From NCBI RefSeq assembly GCF_024198235.1, contig NZ_JAKCFB010000005.1, positions 248,001 through 312,000 on the forward strand: a DNA stretch of 64,000 nucleotides, read 5' to 3'. This document shows, piece after piece, positions 22,751 to 31,902 of the stretch (position 1 is its first letter; each line of letters opens with the position of its first letter). The notes under the pieces were generated by a model. The model did no database searches, was not told where the DNA came from, and worked only from the letters and a program-made list of their open reading frames with translations. A program made the position numbers and the translations under genes. Source of the stretch: Myxococcus dinghuensis. GTDB lineage: Bacteria > Myxococcota > Myxococcia > Myxococcales > Myxococcaceae.

Positions 22751-24502
22751 TCAGGCCGGCACCTCCGGCGCGCCGGGCGGCGACAGGCACTCGTCCGGGA
22801 TGTCGCCCCGCGGCAGCTCCAGCACGAAGGTGGACCCGCGCCCCAGCTCGCTGGAGGCGCGCACCGAGCCGCCGAACGCCTCGACGATCTGCCGGGTGAT
22901 GTAGAGCCCCAGGCCCAGGCCGCCGTAGTGCCGGTCGCTCACCGCGCGCTCGAAGCGCTCGAAGATGCGCGGCAGGTCCACCGGGGCGATGCCGATGCCG
23001 CCGTCCTGCACGGTGAGCCGCGCGGTGCGCCCCTCCGCCTCCACGCTCAGCCGCACCGGCTGCCCCGCGCCGTACTTCAGCGCGTTGGACAAGAGGTTCG
23101 TCACCACCTGCTCCAGCCGCAGCCGGTCCCACCGCCCCAGCACCGGCACCGGCGCGTACATCTCCAGCGAGCAGCGCAGCTGCATGGCGGAGGGCGCGAA
23201 GCGGTAGACGATCTCCGCCGCCACGCTCGCCAGGTCCATCTCCTCCAGCTCCAGCTTCAGCCGGCCCGCGGTGATGCGCGACACGTCCAGCAGGTTGTCC
23301 ACCAGGCTCGTCAGCTTGCGCACCTGGCGCTGCACCACGTCGAGCGTCTCGGACACGCGCTCGGCGTTGACGGGCTTGCCGTGCGCGGCCAGCAGGTCCA
23401 CCTGCCGCTGGAGCAGCTGCACCTTGAGGTGCAGCGGCGTCAGGGGGGTCTTCAGCTCGTGGCTCGCGATGCCGAGGAACTCGTCGCGCAGCCGCACCGC
23501 CTCGCGCGCCTCGCGCAGCAGCCGCGCGTTGTCCAGCGACAGCGCCGTGCGCCGGGCCAGCTCCTCCGCCAGCCGCTCCTCCTCGTCGCTGAAGGCCCGC
23601 GCGCCCTCCGTGCGGAACAACATCAGCGCGCCGATGACGCGGCCCCGCGCCACCAGCGGCACCCCCAGGTAGCCGCGCAGCCCCAGCGACAGCAGCAGCC
23701 GCGCGTGCTCCGCGTCGCGCGTGGACGCCACCTGCTGCGCGTGCGTCAGGGCCTCCACCCGCTCCGTGCGCCCGGTGAGGAACAGCGACGGCAGGCCCCG
23801 CGGCTCCAGGCCATCCGGCGGGAAGCGACGCAGCATCTCCACCAGCAGCACGTGCCGCTCCGGCTCCGCGTGGAGCGCGGCCACCGGGCGCACCGGCTCG
23901 CCCGCGGGGCCGAGGAACAACACCCCCGCGTCCGCCAGCGTGGGCACCAGCAGCCGCAGGAGCGGCTCCATCCGCGCCTCCGTGTCCAGCTCCATGCCCA
24001 GCAGCGCGCCCGCCTCCGCCAGCAGCCGCGCGCCGCCCGCGACGTCCAGCCGCGACGTCCGCTCCTCGCGCGCGCGCAGCAACACCCCCGCCCCCTCCCC
24101 GTAGCTCCACGCGCTCCCGCGCAGCACCGCCACCGTCCCGTCCGGACGACGCACGCCCCAGCGCTCCTCGCGCACCACCTCGCCCGCGAGCGCACGCTCC
24201 AATGGCGAAAGTTCCAATGGGATGGAAGGTTCGTCCGCGCGAACCCAGGCGCAACCCGGCGGCGCGCCTCGCTCCAGCATGCGCGGCGAGGAGATGAGGA
24301 ACTGACGCCCCGCCTCGGTGTTGAATGCGAGCACGTGTCCGCGCGCGTCCACGAGGATGAGTCCGTCGCCCGTCTGCTCAGCGAGCAGGTGCACCGCGGC
24401 TTCGTGTGGACGGAGCTCCGCTGTCCGTTCCCCGGAAAACGGGTGCGGCATCGGAAGCTGGGCACGACCAGAGGACATGGAAGGCTTCCCCGCTCGCTGC
24501 AT
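22751..24502 (-). CDS. Soluble PAS-GAF sensor histidine kinase
   Basis: This 583-residue kinase has no membrane segment. A PAS-like domain lies at residues about 35-145 (TGDGLILVDARGHVLAFN). A GAF domain spans about 155-330 (GYLGVPLVARGRVIGALML). The HisKA has His348 in GIASHELKTPLTPL, and the ATPase domain shows NLLSNALKYG, DGGIGIAPVD and GGLGLGLYIT. It senses a cytoplasmic cue and phosphorylates an unlinked response regulator. The two possible starts are ATG 24502 and ATG 24478; the second follows GGGGAAG. It is divergent from the third kinase gene, sharing a 202-base intergenic region. Confidence 0.92.
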   Translation of the reverse strand: MQRAGKPSMSSGRAQLPMPHPFSGERTAELRPHEAAVHLLAEQTGDGLILVDARGHVLAFNTEAGRQFLISSPRMLERGAPPGCAWVRADEPSIPLELSPLERALAGEVVREERWGVRRPDGTVAVLRGSAWSYGEGAGVLLRAREERTSRLDVAGGARLLAEAGALLGMELDTEARMEPLLRLLVPTLADAGVLFLGPAGEPVRPVAALHAEPERHVLLVEMLRRFPPDGLEPRGLPSLFLTGRTERVEALTHAQQVASTRDAEHARLLLSLGLRGYLGVPLVARGRVIGALMLFRTEGARAFSDEEERLAEELARRTALSLDNARLLREAREAVRLRDEFLGIASHELKTPLTPLHLKVQLLQRQVDLLAAHGKPVNAERVSETLDVVQRQVRKLTSLVDNLLDVSRITAGRLKLELEEMDLASVAAEIVYRFAPSAMQLRCSLEMYAPVPVLGRWDRLRLEQVVTNLLSNALKYGAGQPVRLSVEAEGRTARLTVQDGGIGIAPVDLPRIFERFERAVSDRHYGGLGLGLYITRQIVEAFGGSVRASSELGRGSTFVLELPRGDIPDECLSPPGAPEVPA

Positions 24503-24594
24503 GGTGGCATCCCCACCCTTCTGGAAGGAAGACAGCCCCCCGCCCTCTCACAACACGGGAGAGTGAGCGGTCCGAATCCCAACCTTCGCGGTGT

Positions 24595-24614
24595 CAGGCA
24601 AGCCCCCTTGCCTG
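24595..24614. repeat. 8-bp perfect inverted repeat between divergent kinase genes
   Basis: CAGGCAAG (24595-24602) and CTTGCCTG (24607-24614) are separated by CCCC. It lies midway between two divergent kinase genes, where it could be an operator or a short RNA hairpin. There is no T-run after it on either strand. Confidence 0.55.
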
Positions 24615-24704
24615 GACTACTGGAAATCCTGAATCGTTGGATAGTTGTACATCGCCCGGACACCCCGTGCCCGGACGGCGTGCTCCTCCTCCTCGAGCCT
24701 CAAC

Positions 24705-27581
24705 ATGCAGACGCCGCCCACCAGGCCTGACTGGACTCCTCACGAGCGCCGCTACCGGCTCGTCATCGACAGCTTGAAGGAGGTGGTGTTCCAGACGGAC
24801 GCGGAGGGGCTCTGGACGTTCCTCAACCCGGCGTGGACGGACATCACCGGCCACACGGTGGAGGAGTCCGTGGGCAAGCCGTTCCTGGGCTTCGTGCACC
24901 CGGAGGACCTGGAGCGCAGCGCGGAGGCCTTCCGCCAGTTGATGGAGAAGGAGGGCGAGACGACGCGCGGCGAGGTGCGCTACCTGTCGCGCCACAGCGG
25001 CTTCCGTTGGGTGGAGGTGTTCGCGCGGCGCATGGTGGGCGAGGACGGCGCGCTGCTCGGCGCGTCCGGCACGCTCAACGACATCACGGAGCGCAAGGCG
25101 TCCGACGGGGCGCTGGCGCGGCGCGAGCGCTACCTCACCGCGCTGGTGGAGATGCAGCAGCGGCTGCTGGCGGTGCGCGACGGCGCGGACCTGTACGGGC
25201 CGGTGCTGCCGTCGCTGGGCCAGGCGGCGGGGGCCAGCCGCGTCTACGTGTTCGAGCTGCACCGGGGCGCGGACGCGGAGCTCCTGTGCAGCCAGCGCGC
25301 GGAGTGGTGCGCGCCGGGGGTGAAGGCGGAGATCGACAACCCGGAGCTGCAGAACCTGCCCATGGAGCCGGTGCTGCGCCGGTGGAACGAGACGCTGTCG
25401 CGCGGGGACGTCATCGAGGGGCTGGTGGTGAGCTTCCCCCAGTCCGAGCGCGAGCTGCTGGAGCCGCAGGGCATCCTCTCCATCCTGGTGCTGCCGCTGC
25501 GCGTGCAGGGCGTGCTGGTGGGCTTCGTGGGCTTCGACAACTGCGCCGAGGAGCGGCGGTGGGACCGGCTGGAGGTGGACCTCCTGTCGGCCGCGGCGGG
25601 CGCGCTGTCGGTGGCGCTGGAGCGGCGCGAGTCGGAGCGCGCGCTGCGCGAGCGGGAGCGGCGCTTCCGTCAGTTGGCGGAGAACGCGTCGGACGTGCTG
25701 TACCTGTACCGGTGCGAGCAGCCCCGGGGCTTCGTGTACGTCAGCCGCGTGGCGCACGCGAAGCTGGGCTACGGGCCGGTGGCGCACTACGGCGACGCGG
25801 ACCTGTGGTACCGGCGCATCCACCCGGAGGACCGGGCGGCGATGGAGCGGCTGCTGGAGACGCCGCGCGCGTCGGTGGGGGCGCCGGTGGTGGTGCGCTT
25901 CCTCCACCCGGACGGCCGCACGCTGTGGCTGGAGCACGTGGTGGCGCCGGTGATGGACGCGTCCGGGCGCGTGGTGGCGGTGGAGGGCCTGGCGCGCGAC
26001 ATCACCGAGCGGCGCCAGGCGGAGGAGGCCCTGCGGCTGTCGGAGGCGAGCTTCCGCGCGCTGCTGGAGGGCGTGCCGGACGCGGCGGCCATCGAGCGGG
26101 ACGGGCACGTCGTCTACGCCAACGCGGCGCTGGTGAGCACGCTGGGCTTCGAGCGCGCGGAGCAGCTGGTGGGCCGCAAGCTGTCGGACTTCATGAAGGA
26201 CATGCGCAGCCCGGAGGCCGCGAAGGCGGGCGCGCTCACCGGCGAGCGCCGGCTGGTGCGGCGCGACGGGCGCACGCGCGTGGCGGAGGTGGTGTCGCTG
26301 CCCCTGCGGTTCGACGGTCAGCCGGCGGTGGTGTCCATCGCCCGCGACGTGACGGAGCAGCGGCAGTTGCAGGCGCGCCTGACGCTGGCGGACCGGCTGG
26401 CGTCGGTGGGCACGCTGGCGGCGGGCATCGCGCACGAAATCAACAACCCGCTGGCCTTCGTGCTCTCCAACCTGAGCTTCCTCGCGGAGGAGTTCCACCA
26501 CAGCCTGCCGCCCGGGGAAGGGGCGCAGGCGCTCCAGGCGCGCCTGCGGGGCGCGCCCGACCTGGCCGAGTGGGCCGAGGTGCTGACGGAGGCCTGCGAG
26601 GGCGCGGAGCGGGTGCGGCAGATCGTCCGCCAGCTCAAGACGTTCTCCCGGCCGGACGAGGAGTACGCCTCGCCGCTGGACGTGCACGCGGTGCTGGAGT
26701 CGGTGGCGATGATGGCGGCGAACGAGATCCGCCACCGCGCGCAGCTGCGGCGCGAGTACGGGAACATCCCGCTCGTCATGGCGAACGAGGGGAAGCTGAG
26801 CCAGGTGTTCCTCAACCTGGTGGTCAACGCGGCGCAGGCGATTCCGGAGGGCATGGCGCACCGGAACGAGATCCGCCTGGTGACGCGCAGGGACGGCGCG
26901 GGCCGGGTGGTGGTGGAGGTCCAGGACACCGGCGTGGGGATTCCGCGCGAGGTCATCGACCGCATCTTCGACCCGTTCTTCACCACGAAGCCGGTGGGCG
27001 TGGGCACGGGGCTGGGGCTCTCCATCTGTCACAGCATCGTCCACGGGCTGGGCGGGGAAATCAGCGTGGAGAGCGAGCCGGGCAAGGGCTCCAGCTTCCG
27101 CGTGGTGCTGCCCACGTCGGAGTCGGAGTCCGAGACGGCGCGCGCGGCGGCGGCCCAGAACGGACAGCGTCAACCGCCGGGCATGCCTCGCGGCCGCGTG
27201 CTGGTGGTGGACGACGAGCCGGCGGTGGGCCGCGTGCTGCAGCGCATCCTGCGCGGCCACGAGGTGGCCGTGGCCAGCAGCGGGCGCCAGGCGCTGGAGC
27301 TGCTGGAGCAGGGGCCGGAGCCGGACGCGGTGCTGTGCGACGTGATGATGCCGGACCTGACGGGCCGCGACGTGTACGAGTCCGTGCGGCGCTCCCGCTC
27401 CGGCCTGGAGGGCCGCTTCGTGTTCGTCTCCGGGGGCGCGTTCACCACCGGCGCGCGCGAGTTCCTCGCCAGCATCCCCAACCTGCTGCTGGAGAAGCCC
27501 TTCGACGAGGGCCGCGTGCGCCGCGTCGTGGAGGAGCTGGTGCTCAAGCGCGCGACGCAGCGCCAGGGCGCGAAGGCGTAG
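24705..27581 (+). CDS. Hybrid sensor histidine kinase (PAS-GAF-PAS-PAS-HisKA-HATPase-REC)
   Basis: ATG 24705 (MQTPPTRPDWTPHERRYRLV) is preferred; an upstream TTG frame adds low-complexity sequence. The 958-residue cytoplasmic protein has PAS domains at about 15-140, 335-455 and 460-570 (each ending in D-ITER/VTEQ-type motifs) and a GAF domain at about 150-320. An NtrB-like HisKA carries His577 in GIAHEINNPLAF, followed by HATPase_c (NLVVNAAQAI, GTGLGLSI). The C-terminal receiver has Asp879 in LCDVMMPD. The receiver implies internal phosphorelay or phosphate control; no output domain is present. It is the third kinase in a row with no separate response regulator. Confidence 0.93.
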   Translation: MQTPPTRPDWTPHERRYRLVIDSLKEVVFQTDAEGLWTFLNPAWTDITGHTVEESVGKPFLGFVHPEDLERSAEAFRQLMEKEGETTRGEVRYLSRHSGFRWVEVFARRMVGEDGALLGASGTLNDITERKASDGALARRERYLTALVEMQQRLLAVRDGADLYGPVLPSLGQAAGASRVYVFELHRGADAELLCSQRAEWCAPGVKAEIDNPELQNLPMEPVLRRWNETLSRGDVIEGLVVSFPQSERELLEPQGILSILVLPLRVQGVLVGFVGFDNCAEERRWDRLEVDLLSAAAGALSVALERRESERALRERERRFRQLAENASDVLYLYRCEQPRGFVYVSRVAHAKLGYGPVAHYGDADLWYRRIHPEDRAAMERLLETPRASVGAPVVVRFLHPDGRTLWLEHVVAPVMDASGRVVAVEGLARDITERRQAEEALRLSEASFRALLEGVPDAAAIERDGHVVYANAALVSTLGFERAEQLVGRKLSDFMKDMRSPEAAKAGALTGERRLVRRDGRTRVAEVVSLPLRFDGQPAVVSIARDVTEQRQLQARLTLADRLASVGTLAAGIAHEINNPLAFVLSNLSFLAEEFHHSLPPGEGAQALQARLRGAPDLAEWAEVLTEACEGAERVRQIVRQLKTFSRPDEEYASPLDVHAVLESVAMMAANEIRHRAQLRREYGNIPLVMANEGKLSQVFLNLVVNAAQAIPEGMAHRNEIRLVTRRDGAGRVVVEVQDTGVGIPREVIDRIFDPFFTTKPVGVGTGLGLSICHSIVHGLGGEISVESEPGKGSSFRVVLPTSESESETARAAAAQNGQRQPPGMPRGRVLVVDDEPAVGRVLQRILRGHEVAVASSGRQALELLEQGPEPDAVLCDVMMPDLTGRDVYESVRRSRSGLEGRFVFVSGGAFTTGAREFLASIPNLLLEKPFDEGRVRRVVEELVLKRATQRQGAKA

Positions 27582-27723
27582 GGCCCTTCCGCGCGGGGCG
27601 AGTGAAGACGGACCTCCATCGGTCATCCGGCGGACCCTCCGTCGCCTGACCGATGCGGCCCACCGGGAACTCGCGCGAGGGTGGCGACATCCCAGCATCC
27701 CCACACCCCACCGAGGCCACCCC

Positions 27724-29148
27724 ATGAACCGCACGCTGTTGCTGCTGTCCGCCGCCGGGCTGCTCGCCCTGGGCGCGCTCGTCCTGGGCAAGCCCAGGCC
27801 CGTCACACCCCACGTCACGGACACCAGCCACACCGTGGCGCGCCCGGACGACATGCCCGCCACGGCCGTGCTGCCGCTCGTGGTCTCCCAGCCCGCGGGC
27901 GGCGCCGTCGTCCTCTCCGGCAAGCTGTCCGGCGCGTACGTCCCCACCGGCGCCAGCGAGGTCTTCGCGTGGATGGAGCTCAAGGCGCGCCCGGCCGTCG
28001 CGGGTCGGCGCGTGCCCGTCAACCTGGCGCTCGTGGTGGACCGCTCCGGCTCCATGTCCGGCCAGAAGCTGCGCGACGCCAAGCGCGCCGCCGCGGAGCT
28101 GGTCCGGCGCCTCACCCCCGAGGACCGGCTCGCGCTCATCCACTACGGGACGGAGGTCACCACCCTGCCCAGCCGCCCGGTGACGGACGCCACCCGCAAG
28201 GAGCTGCTGGCCGCCATCGACGCCATCCAGGACGACGGCGCCACCAACATCAGCGGCGCGCTGACCGAGGCGGGCGACGCCCTGCGCTTCTTCCTCCCGC
28301 AGTACCGCGTCAGCCGCGTCATCCTCCTGAGCGACGGCCAGCCCACCGCGGGCCTCCTCCAAGAGCCGGAGCTGCTGACGCTCACGCGCCGCCTGCGCAA
28401 CGAGGGCATCACCGTCAGCGCGCTCGGCGTGGGCGAGGACTTCCACACCACCCTGATGCGCGGCATGGCCGAGCAGGGCGGTGGCTTCTCCGGCTTCATC
28501 GACGATTCGGCGCAGCTGGCCGAGGTCTTCTCCCGCGAGCTGGACCAGGCCACCAGCACCGTCGCCCGGCGCGTCGAGCTGCGCCTGCGGCTGCCGCCCG
28601 AGGTGCGCGGCGTGGAGGTCATGGGCGTGCCGTCCACCCGCGAGGGCGACCTCGTCACCGTTCCGCTGTACGACCTGGCCGGAGAGCAGACCGTGCGGGT
28701 CGTCGCCAAGCTGACGCTGGAGACCCAGGCGAGCGCGGCGGCGCGTCCGGTGCTCGACGTCGGCGCCCACTACCTCGACGTGGCGCGCGACGCGCCCGCC
28801 CAGACGGCGCTCTCCTTGTCCGCCAGCGTCACCGACGACGCGGCCCTGGTGCGCGCCCACCTGGACCGGGACGTGCGCGTCCATGCCACCCGAGCGTTGG
28901 GAACCCAGCAGATGGTCGCCGCCGCAGAGGAGATGAAGCGCGGCAACCGCAAGGCCGCCCTGGGGTTCTTGAGCAGCGCTCGCAGGGTGTTCGGCGCGTC
29001 CGGGGACGCGCTCCAGGGGGAGCTTGCGGACCTGGACCAGACGGAGGCAGCCTATGGGAGCGCGGCGAGCGACGGCGACATCCAGCGCGAGACGCGCAAG
29101 CTCTACAAGAAGACCATGAAGAACTTCGGCCAGAACAACGCCTACTAG
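27724..29148 (+). CDS. VWA domain protein, membrane-anchored
   Basis: This 474-residue protein starts with a hydrophobic anchor or signal (residues 2-22). A von Willebrand factor A domain (about 98-275) has a full MIDAS motif DRSGSMS with Asp106, the Thr in GATNIS, and the Asp in LLSDGQPT. C-terminal beta strands and a helical tail (KLYKKTMKNFGQNNAY) follow. VWA domains bind divalent metal and mediate protein-protein contacts; this is the type found in many bacterial Ca-activated-channel-like and inter-alpha-trypsin-inhibitor-like proteins. The next gene starts 17 bases downstream, so they form a pair. Confidence 0.88.
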   Translation: MNRTLLLLSAAGLLALGALVLGKPRPVTPHVTDTSHTVARPDDMPATAVLPLVVSQPAGGAVVLSGKLSGAYVPTGASEVFAWMELKARPAVAGRRVPVNLALVVDRSGSMSGQKLRDAKRAAAELVRRLTPEDRLALIHYGTEVTTLPSRPVTDATRKELLAAIDAIQDDGATNISGALTEAGDALRFFLPQYRVSRVILLSDGQPTAGLLQEPELLTLTRRLRNEGITVSALGVGEDFHTTLMRGMAEQGGGFSGFIDDSAQLAEVFSRELDQATSTVARRVELRLRLPPEVRGVEVMGVPSTREGDLVTVPLYDLAGEQTVRVVAKLTLETQASAAARPVLDVGAHYLDVARDAPAQTALSLSASVTDDAALVRAHLDRDVRVHATRALGTQQMVAAAEEMKRGNRKAALGFLSSARRVFGASGDALQGELADLDQTEAAYGSAASDGDIQRETRKLYKKTMKNFGQNNAY

Positions 29149-29165
29149 CCCCGACGGTCCCGACC

Positions 29166-30323
29166 ATGGCCCTGTCCCTGCAGTTCCTCCACCGCGAGGA
29201 GTTCGAATCACGCACCCTGCGCGCGCTGATGGGGGGAGCTGGCATGGGCGTGCTCGCCGCCCTCCTGGGGCGCGTCTGGGACCCCCTCTTCCTCGCCCCG
29301 CGGGCGCACCTGTCGCTGGAGCCGGGCTACTTCGCCGTGGTGGCGGCCGCCCTGGTCGGTGCGCGCGCCGTCCCCGGGTACAACCTGGGCCTGCGCGCGG
29401 CGCTCGCGGTGCTGCCCGCCTTCCCCTTCTTCTTCGGCGCGCCGGAGCCGCTCCCCCAGAGCGTGGCCGCCTGCATCGCCGCCGCGCTGGTGGCGTGGCT
29501 GGGCCATGGGGGCCAGACGGCCAACCGCCCCGCCGCCGTCGCCGCGAGCGCCGCGGCCGCGGGCGTGCTCACCCCGCTGGGCCTGTACGTGCAGCAGGTG
29601 CTGGACGCCCACTTCCTCGGGGGCACCGGCCTCCTGTCGGGGCTCGTGGGCTATCTCTGCGTGGCGCTGTTCTGGGCCATCGGCACGCTGCCCGCGAACG
29701 TCACGCTGCACACCGACACGGTGGAGGCGCGGGGCCTGCAGTTGGGAGACGCCATCAAGGAGGGCGAGGCCCACGAGCTCACCCAGCGCGCGCTCGGGCT
29801 GTATCGGCATTGCAAGACGGCGGTGTTGCGCATGCCGTCCAGCCCTGGCCGCTCGGAGCTGTTGGGCGTGCTGGAGAAGATGGCCTCGGAGAGCTTCTCG
29901 CTGGCGGAGGCCCACGCGGCGCTGACCGCGCAGCTCGACTCCGTGGTGGCCAACGACGTGGATGCCCAGGTGAAGGAGCTGCGCGCGCGCGCCGCCGCCA
30001 CCCAGGACACGGTGGCCCGGCGCCAGCTGGAGCTGGCCGCGTCGTCGCTCGGTGAGGAGCTCAATCACCTGGACGCCCTGACGCGCAAGCGCGAGCGGCT
30101 GCTCGCGCAGCTCCACGCCCAGGTGGCCATGCTGGAGCGCGCCCGCGTCTCCTTCATCGGCGCGCAAGGCCACGAGCTGGGCTCCAAGGGAGAGCAGGCC
30201 GCGCACCTGGCGCGCCGGCTCAAGAGCCTGGGCGAGGAGCCCGGGAGCATCGCCCCGGCCCCGCTCGCCGACGACCCGGCCACGGCCACGCCCCCTCACG
30301 GACAACAGCGCATCCCCCACTGA
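29166..30323 (+). CDS. Integral membrane protein with C-terminal coiled coil, unknown
   Basis: This 385-residue protein starts at ATG 29166. Residues about 20-175 hold five or six hydrophobic segments (for example GMGVLAALLGRVW and VGYLCVALFWAIGTLP). Residues about 200-355 form a long charged helical region with heptad-like spacing (AQVKELRARAAATQDTVARR), followed by a Pro/Ala-rich tail. The layout suggests a membrane scaffold with a cytoplasmic coiled coil. It follows the VWA gene by 17 bases and may form a complex with it. No family was recognised. Confidence 0.75.
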   Translation: MALSLQFLHREEFESRTLRALMGGAGMGVLAALLGRVWDPLFLAPRAHLSLEPGYFAVVAAALVGARAVPGYNLGLRAALAVLPAFPFFFGAPEPLPQSVAACIAAALVAWLGHGGQTANRPAAVAASAAAAGVLTPLGLYVQQVLDAHFLGGTGLLSGLVGYLCVALFWAIGTLPANVTLHTDTVEARGLQLGDAIKEGEAHELTQRALGLYRHCKTAVLRMPSSPGRSELLGVLEKMASESFSLAEAHAALTAQLDSVVANDVDAQVKELRARAAATQDTVARRQLELAASSLGEELNHLDALTRKRERLLAQLHAQVAMLERARVSFIGAQGHELGSKGEQAAHLARRLKSLGEEPGSIAPAPLADDPATATPPHGQQRIPH

Positions 30324-30353
30324 GTCGGCGACGGGAGCGCGCCCTCGCGCGCC

Positions 30354-30722
30354 TCACCGGGCCGTCTTCTTCACGCGGGCCCGCCGCTGGGGTGGCTGGG
30401 TCGCGCCGTGCCGCGTCGCCTGTTTGCGCTGCGCCTGCTGACGCGCGCGGTGGCTGCCGGGCGGCGCGTGGAGCTGGTCCGCGATGCGCCGCTCGATGTC
30501 CTCGCGCGTGCTCCGGGCCACGCTCAGCGCCGCTTCGATCTCCTCGCGCACCCGGTCCGCCTGCTCCTGGGCCGCCGCCCGGTACTCCGAAGTGGTGCGA
30601 CGTAGGGCAAGAGCCCCCCGCTCTCCGGAGGCCCCGGCCTCGCGAGCCATGTCGGGCGCGGTGTGTCGTCCCCCCCGACGCCTGCTCTCCCGCGTCTGCG
30701 GTTGGTGTTCCCTGTCCGCCAT
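30354..30722 (-). CDS. Small basic helical protein, unknown
   Basis: ATG 30722 is preceded by GGAGGAGGCTCCC, so the 122-residue form (MADREHQPQTRESRRR) is chosen over a start 7 codons upstream. A central amphipathic helix (residues about 45-90: EYRAAAQEQADRVREEIEAA, then LSVARSTREDIERR) is flanked by Arg/Gln/Ala-rich tails, the last ending ARVKKTAR. The pI is very high, so nucleic-acid or polyanion binding, or a phasin/histone-like role, is possible but unproven. It converges with the coiled-coil membrane gene. Confidence 0.55.
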   Translation of the reverse strand: MADREHQPQTRESRRRGGRHTAPDMAREAGASGERGALALRRTTSEYRAAAQEQADRVREEIEAALSVARSTREDIERRIADQLHAPPGSHRARQQAQRKQATRHGATQPPQRRARVKKTAR

Positions 30723-31023
30723 GGGAGCCTCCTCCAAGTCCATCCCACTCCCCCGAAGGTGCGATGACCCCCTCCCCCAGGGAAGTCCCGCCCGGTGCGT
30801 GCTCCCCCTGGGACCTGGCTGCCGACCGACAGCCGGGCCAGCAGCGGTCCTTCACTCAGGCGAAAGAACATCGTAGAAGCGCGCCAGATGATTGTGGCGC
30901 GAAGGCGCCCGGCCCCTGCTAGTCACTCAGCGGCGTCGTACGCCCCGCGGCCGGCGGGCGCGGCGCGCGGGGCCCATCTGCTGTAACTGCCCTCATGGGC
31001 AACAGCCTCTTGCGAGGGATACC
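30723..31023. other. Intergenic region upstream of the fatty-acid hydroxylase gene
   Basis: These 301 bases lie between divergent genes, so both promoters must be here. I see no gene, no strong -35/-10 pair and no conserved hairpin. 30845-30900 (CACTCAGGCGAAAGAACATC) is the least GC-rich part. Confidence 0.35.
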
Positions 31024-31839
31024 GTGGCGGTCAGCGCACCCTTTTCGTTCCTGAAGAACCGGAAGCACAACCTCGACCGGATGACGCTCGGGGACCTGGT
31101 GTACTCGTTCTTCACGTACTACGCCGTCCTCGCCTACATCACCGTGGGCATCGTCGCCTTCGTCTACGCGGTGAAGTGGTTCGAGAACCCGCTGCGCATG
31201 CTGCTGTGCGTGGTCGCCGCCAGCGTGGCGTTCCCGCTCGGCTGGTACCTGGTGCACAAGCACATCCTGCACAGCCGCTTCCTCTACAAGTCGCCGCTCA
31301 CCGCCGCGACGTGGAAGCGCATCCACTTCGACCACCACCAGGACCCCAATGACTTGCGCGTGCTCTTCGGCGCGCTGGTCAACGTGCTCCCCACGGTGGG
31401 CGGGGTCATGGTGCCGGTGGGCTACCTCATCAACGGCAAGGCCGGAGCGGCGATGGCGCTGGGCTGGGGCATGGCCATCACGTGCTTCTACGAGTTCTGC
31501 CACTGCATCCAGCACCTGAACTACACGCCGAAGCTGGGCTTCCTGAAGGAAATCAAGCGCCTGCACCTGTCGCACCACTACCACAACGAGCAGGGCAACT
31601 ACGGCATCACCAACTACCTCTGGGACCGCCTCTTCGGCACCTACTACTCGAAGGCCGGAGACCTGCCCAAGAGCCCCACCGTGTTCAACCTGGGCTACAC
31701 GGCCGAGGAGGCCCAGCGCTACCCCTGGGTGGACAAGCTGTCCGGCGGCACGCGCGGTGACGACCACCCGCGCCGCTTCTGGCAGGGCAAGGAAGGCCAG
31801 GGCACGCAGCCGGACGCCGCGAACGCCAACGAGTCCTGA
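31024..31839 (+). CDS. Fatty acid hydroxylase / sterol desaturase superfamily protein
   Basis: GTG 31024 follows GAGGGATACC; the longer frame upstream has no membrane or family character. The 271-residue protein has four or so membrane helices and the di-iron histidine clusters of the superfamily: HKHILHSR (about residue 80), HFDHH (about 101), the EFCHCIQH region, and HLSHHYHNEQGNYG (about 182). It is expected to insert oxygen into, or desaturate, a lipid at the membrane. Myxobacteria make hydroxy fatty acids and sterols, so either substrate fits. It is monocistronic, converging on a small lipoprotein gene. Confidence 0.88.
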   Translation: MAVSAPFSFLKNRKHNLDRMTLGDLVYSFFTYYAVLAYITVGIVAFVYAVKWFENPLRMLLCVVAASVAFPLGWYLVHKHILHSRFLYKSPLTAATWKRIHFDHHQDPNDLRVLFGALVNVLPTVGGVMVPVGYLINGKAGAAMALGWGMAITCFYEFCHCIQHLNYTPKLGFLKEIKRLHLSHHYHNEQGNYGITNYLWDRLFGTYYSKAGDLPKSPTVFNLGYTAEEAQRYPWVDKLSGGTRGDDHPRRFWQGKEGQGTQPDAANANES

Positions 31840-31856
31840 CGTCGGCGTGAAACGCG

Positions 31857-31888
31857 GGCGTGGGGGCGGACGACACCACCCCCACGCC
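31857..31888. terminator. Candidate bidirectional terminator
   Basis: GGCGTGGGGG (31857-31866) pairs with CCCCCACGCC (31879-31888) over a 12-base loop, between convergent stop codons at 31839 and 31903. There is no U-tract, so it could be a factor-dependent or weak bidirectional terminator. Confidence 0.5.
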
Positions 31889-31902
31889 GGAGCCCGCCGG
31901 GA

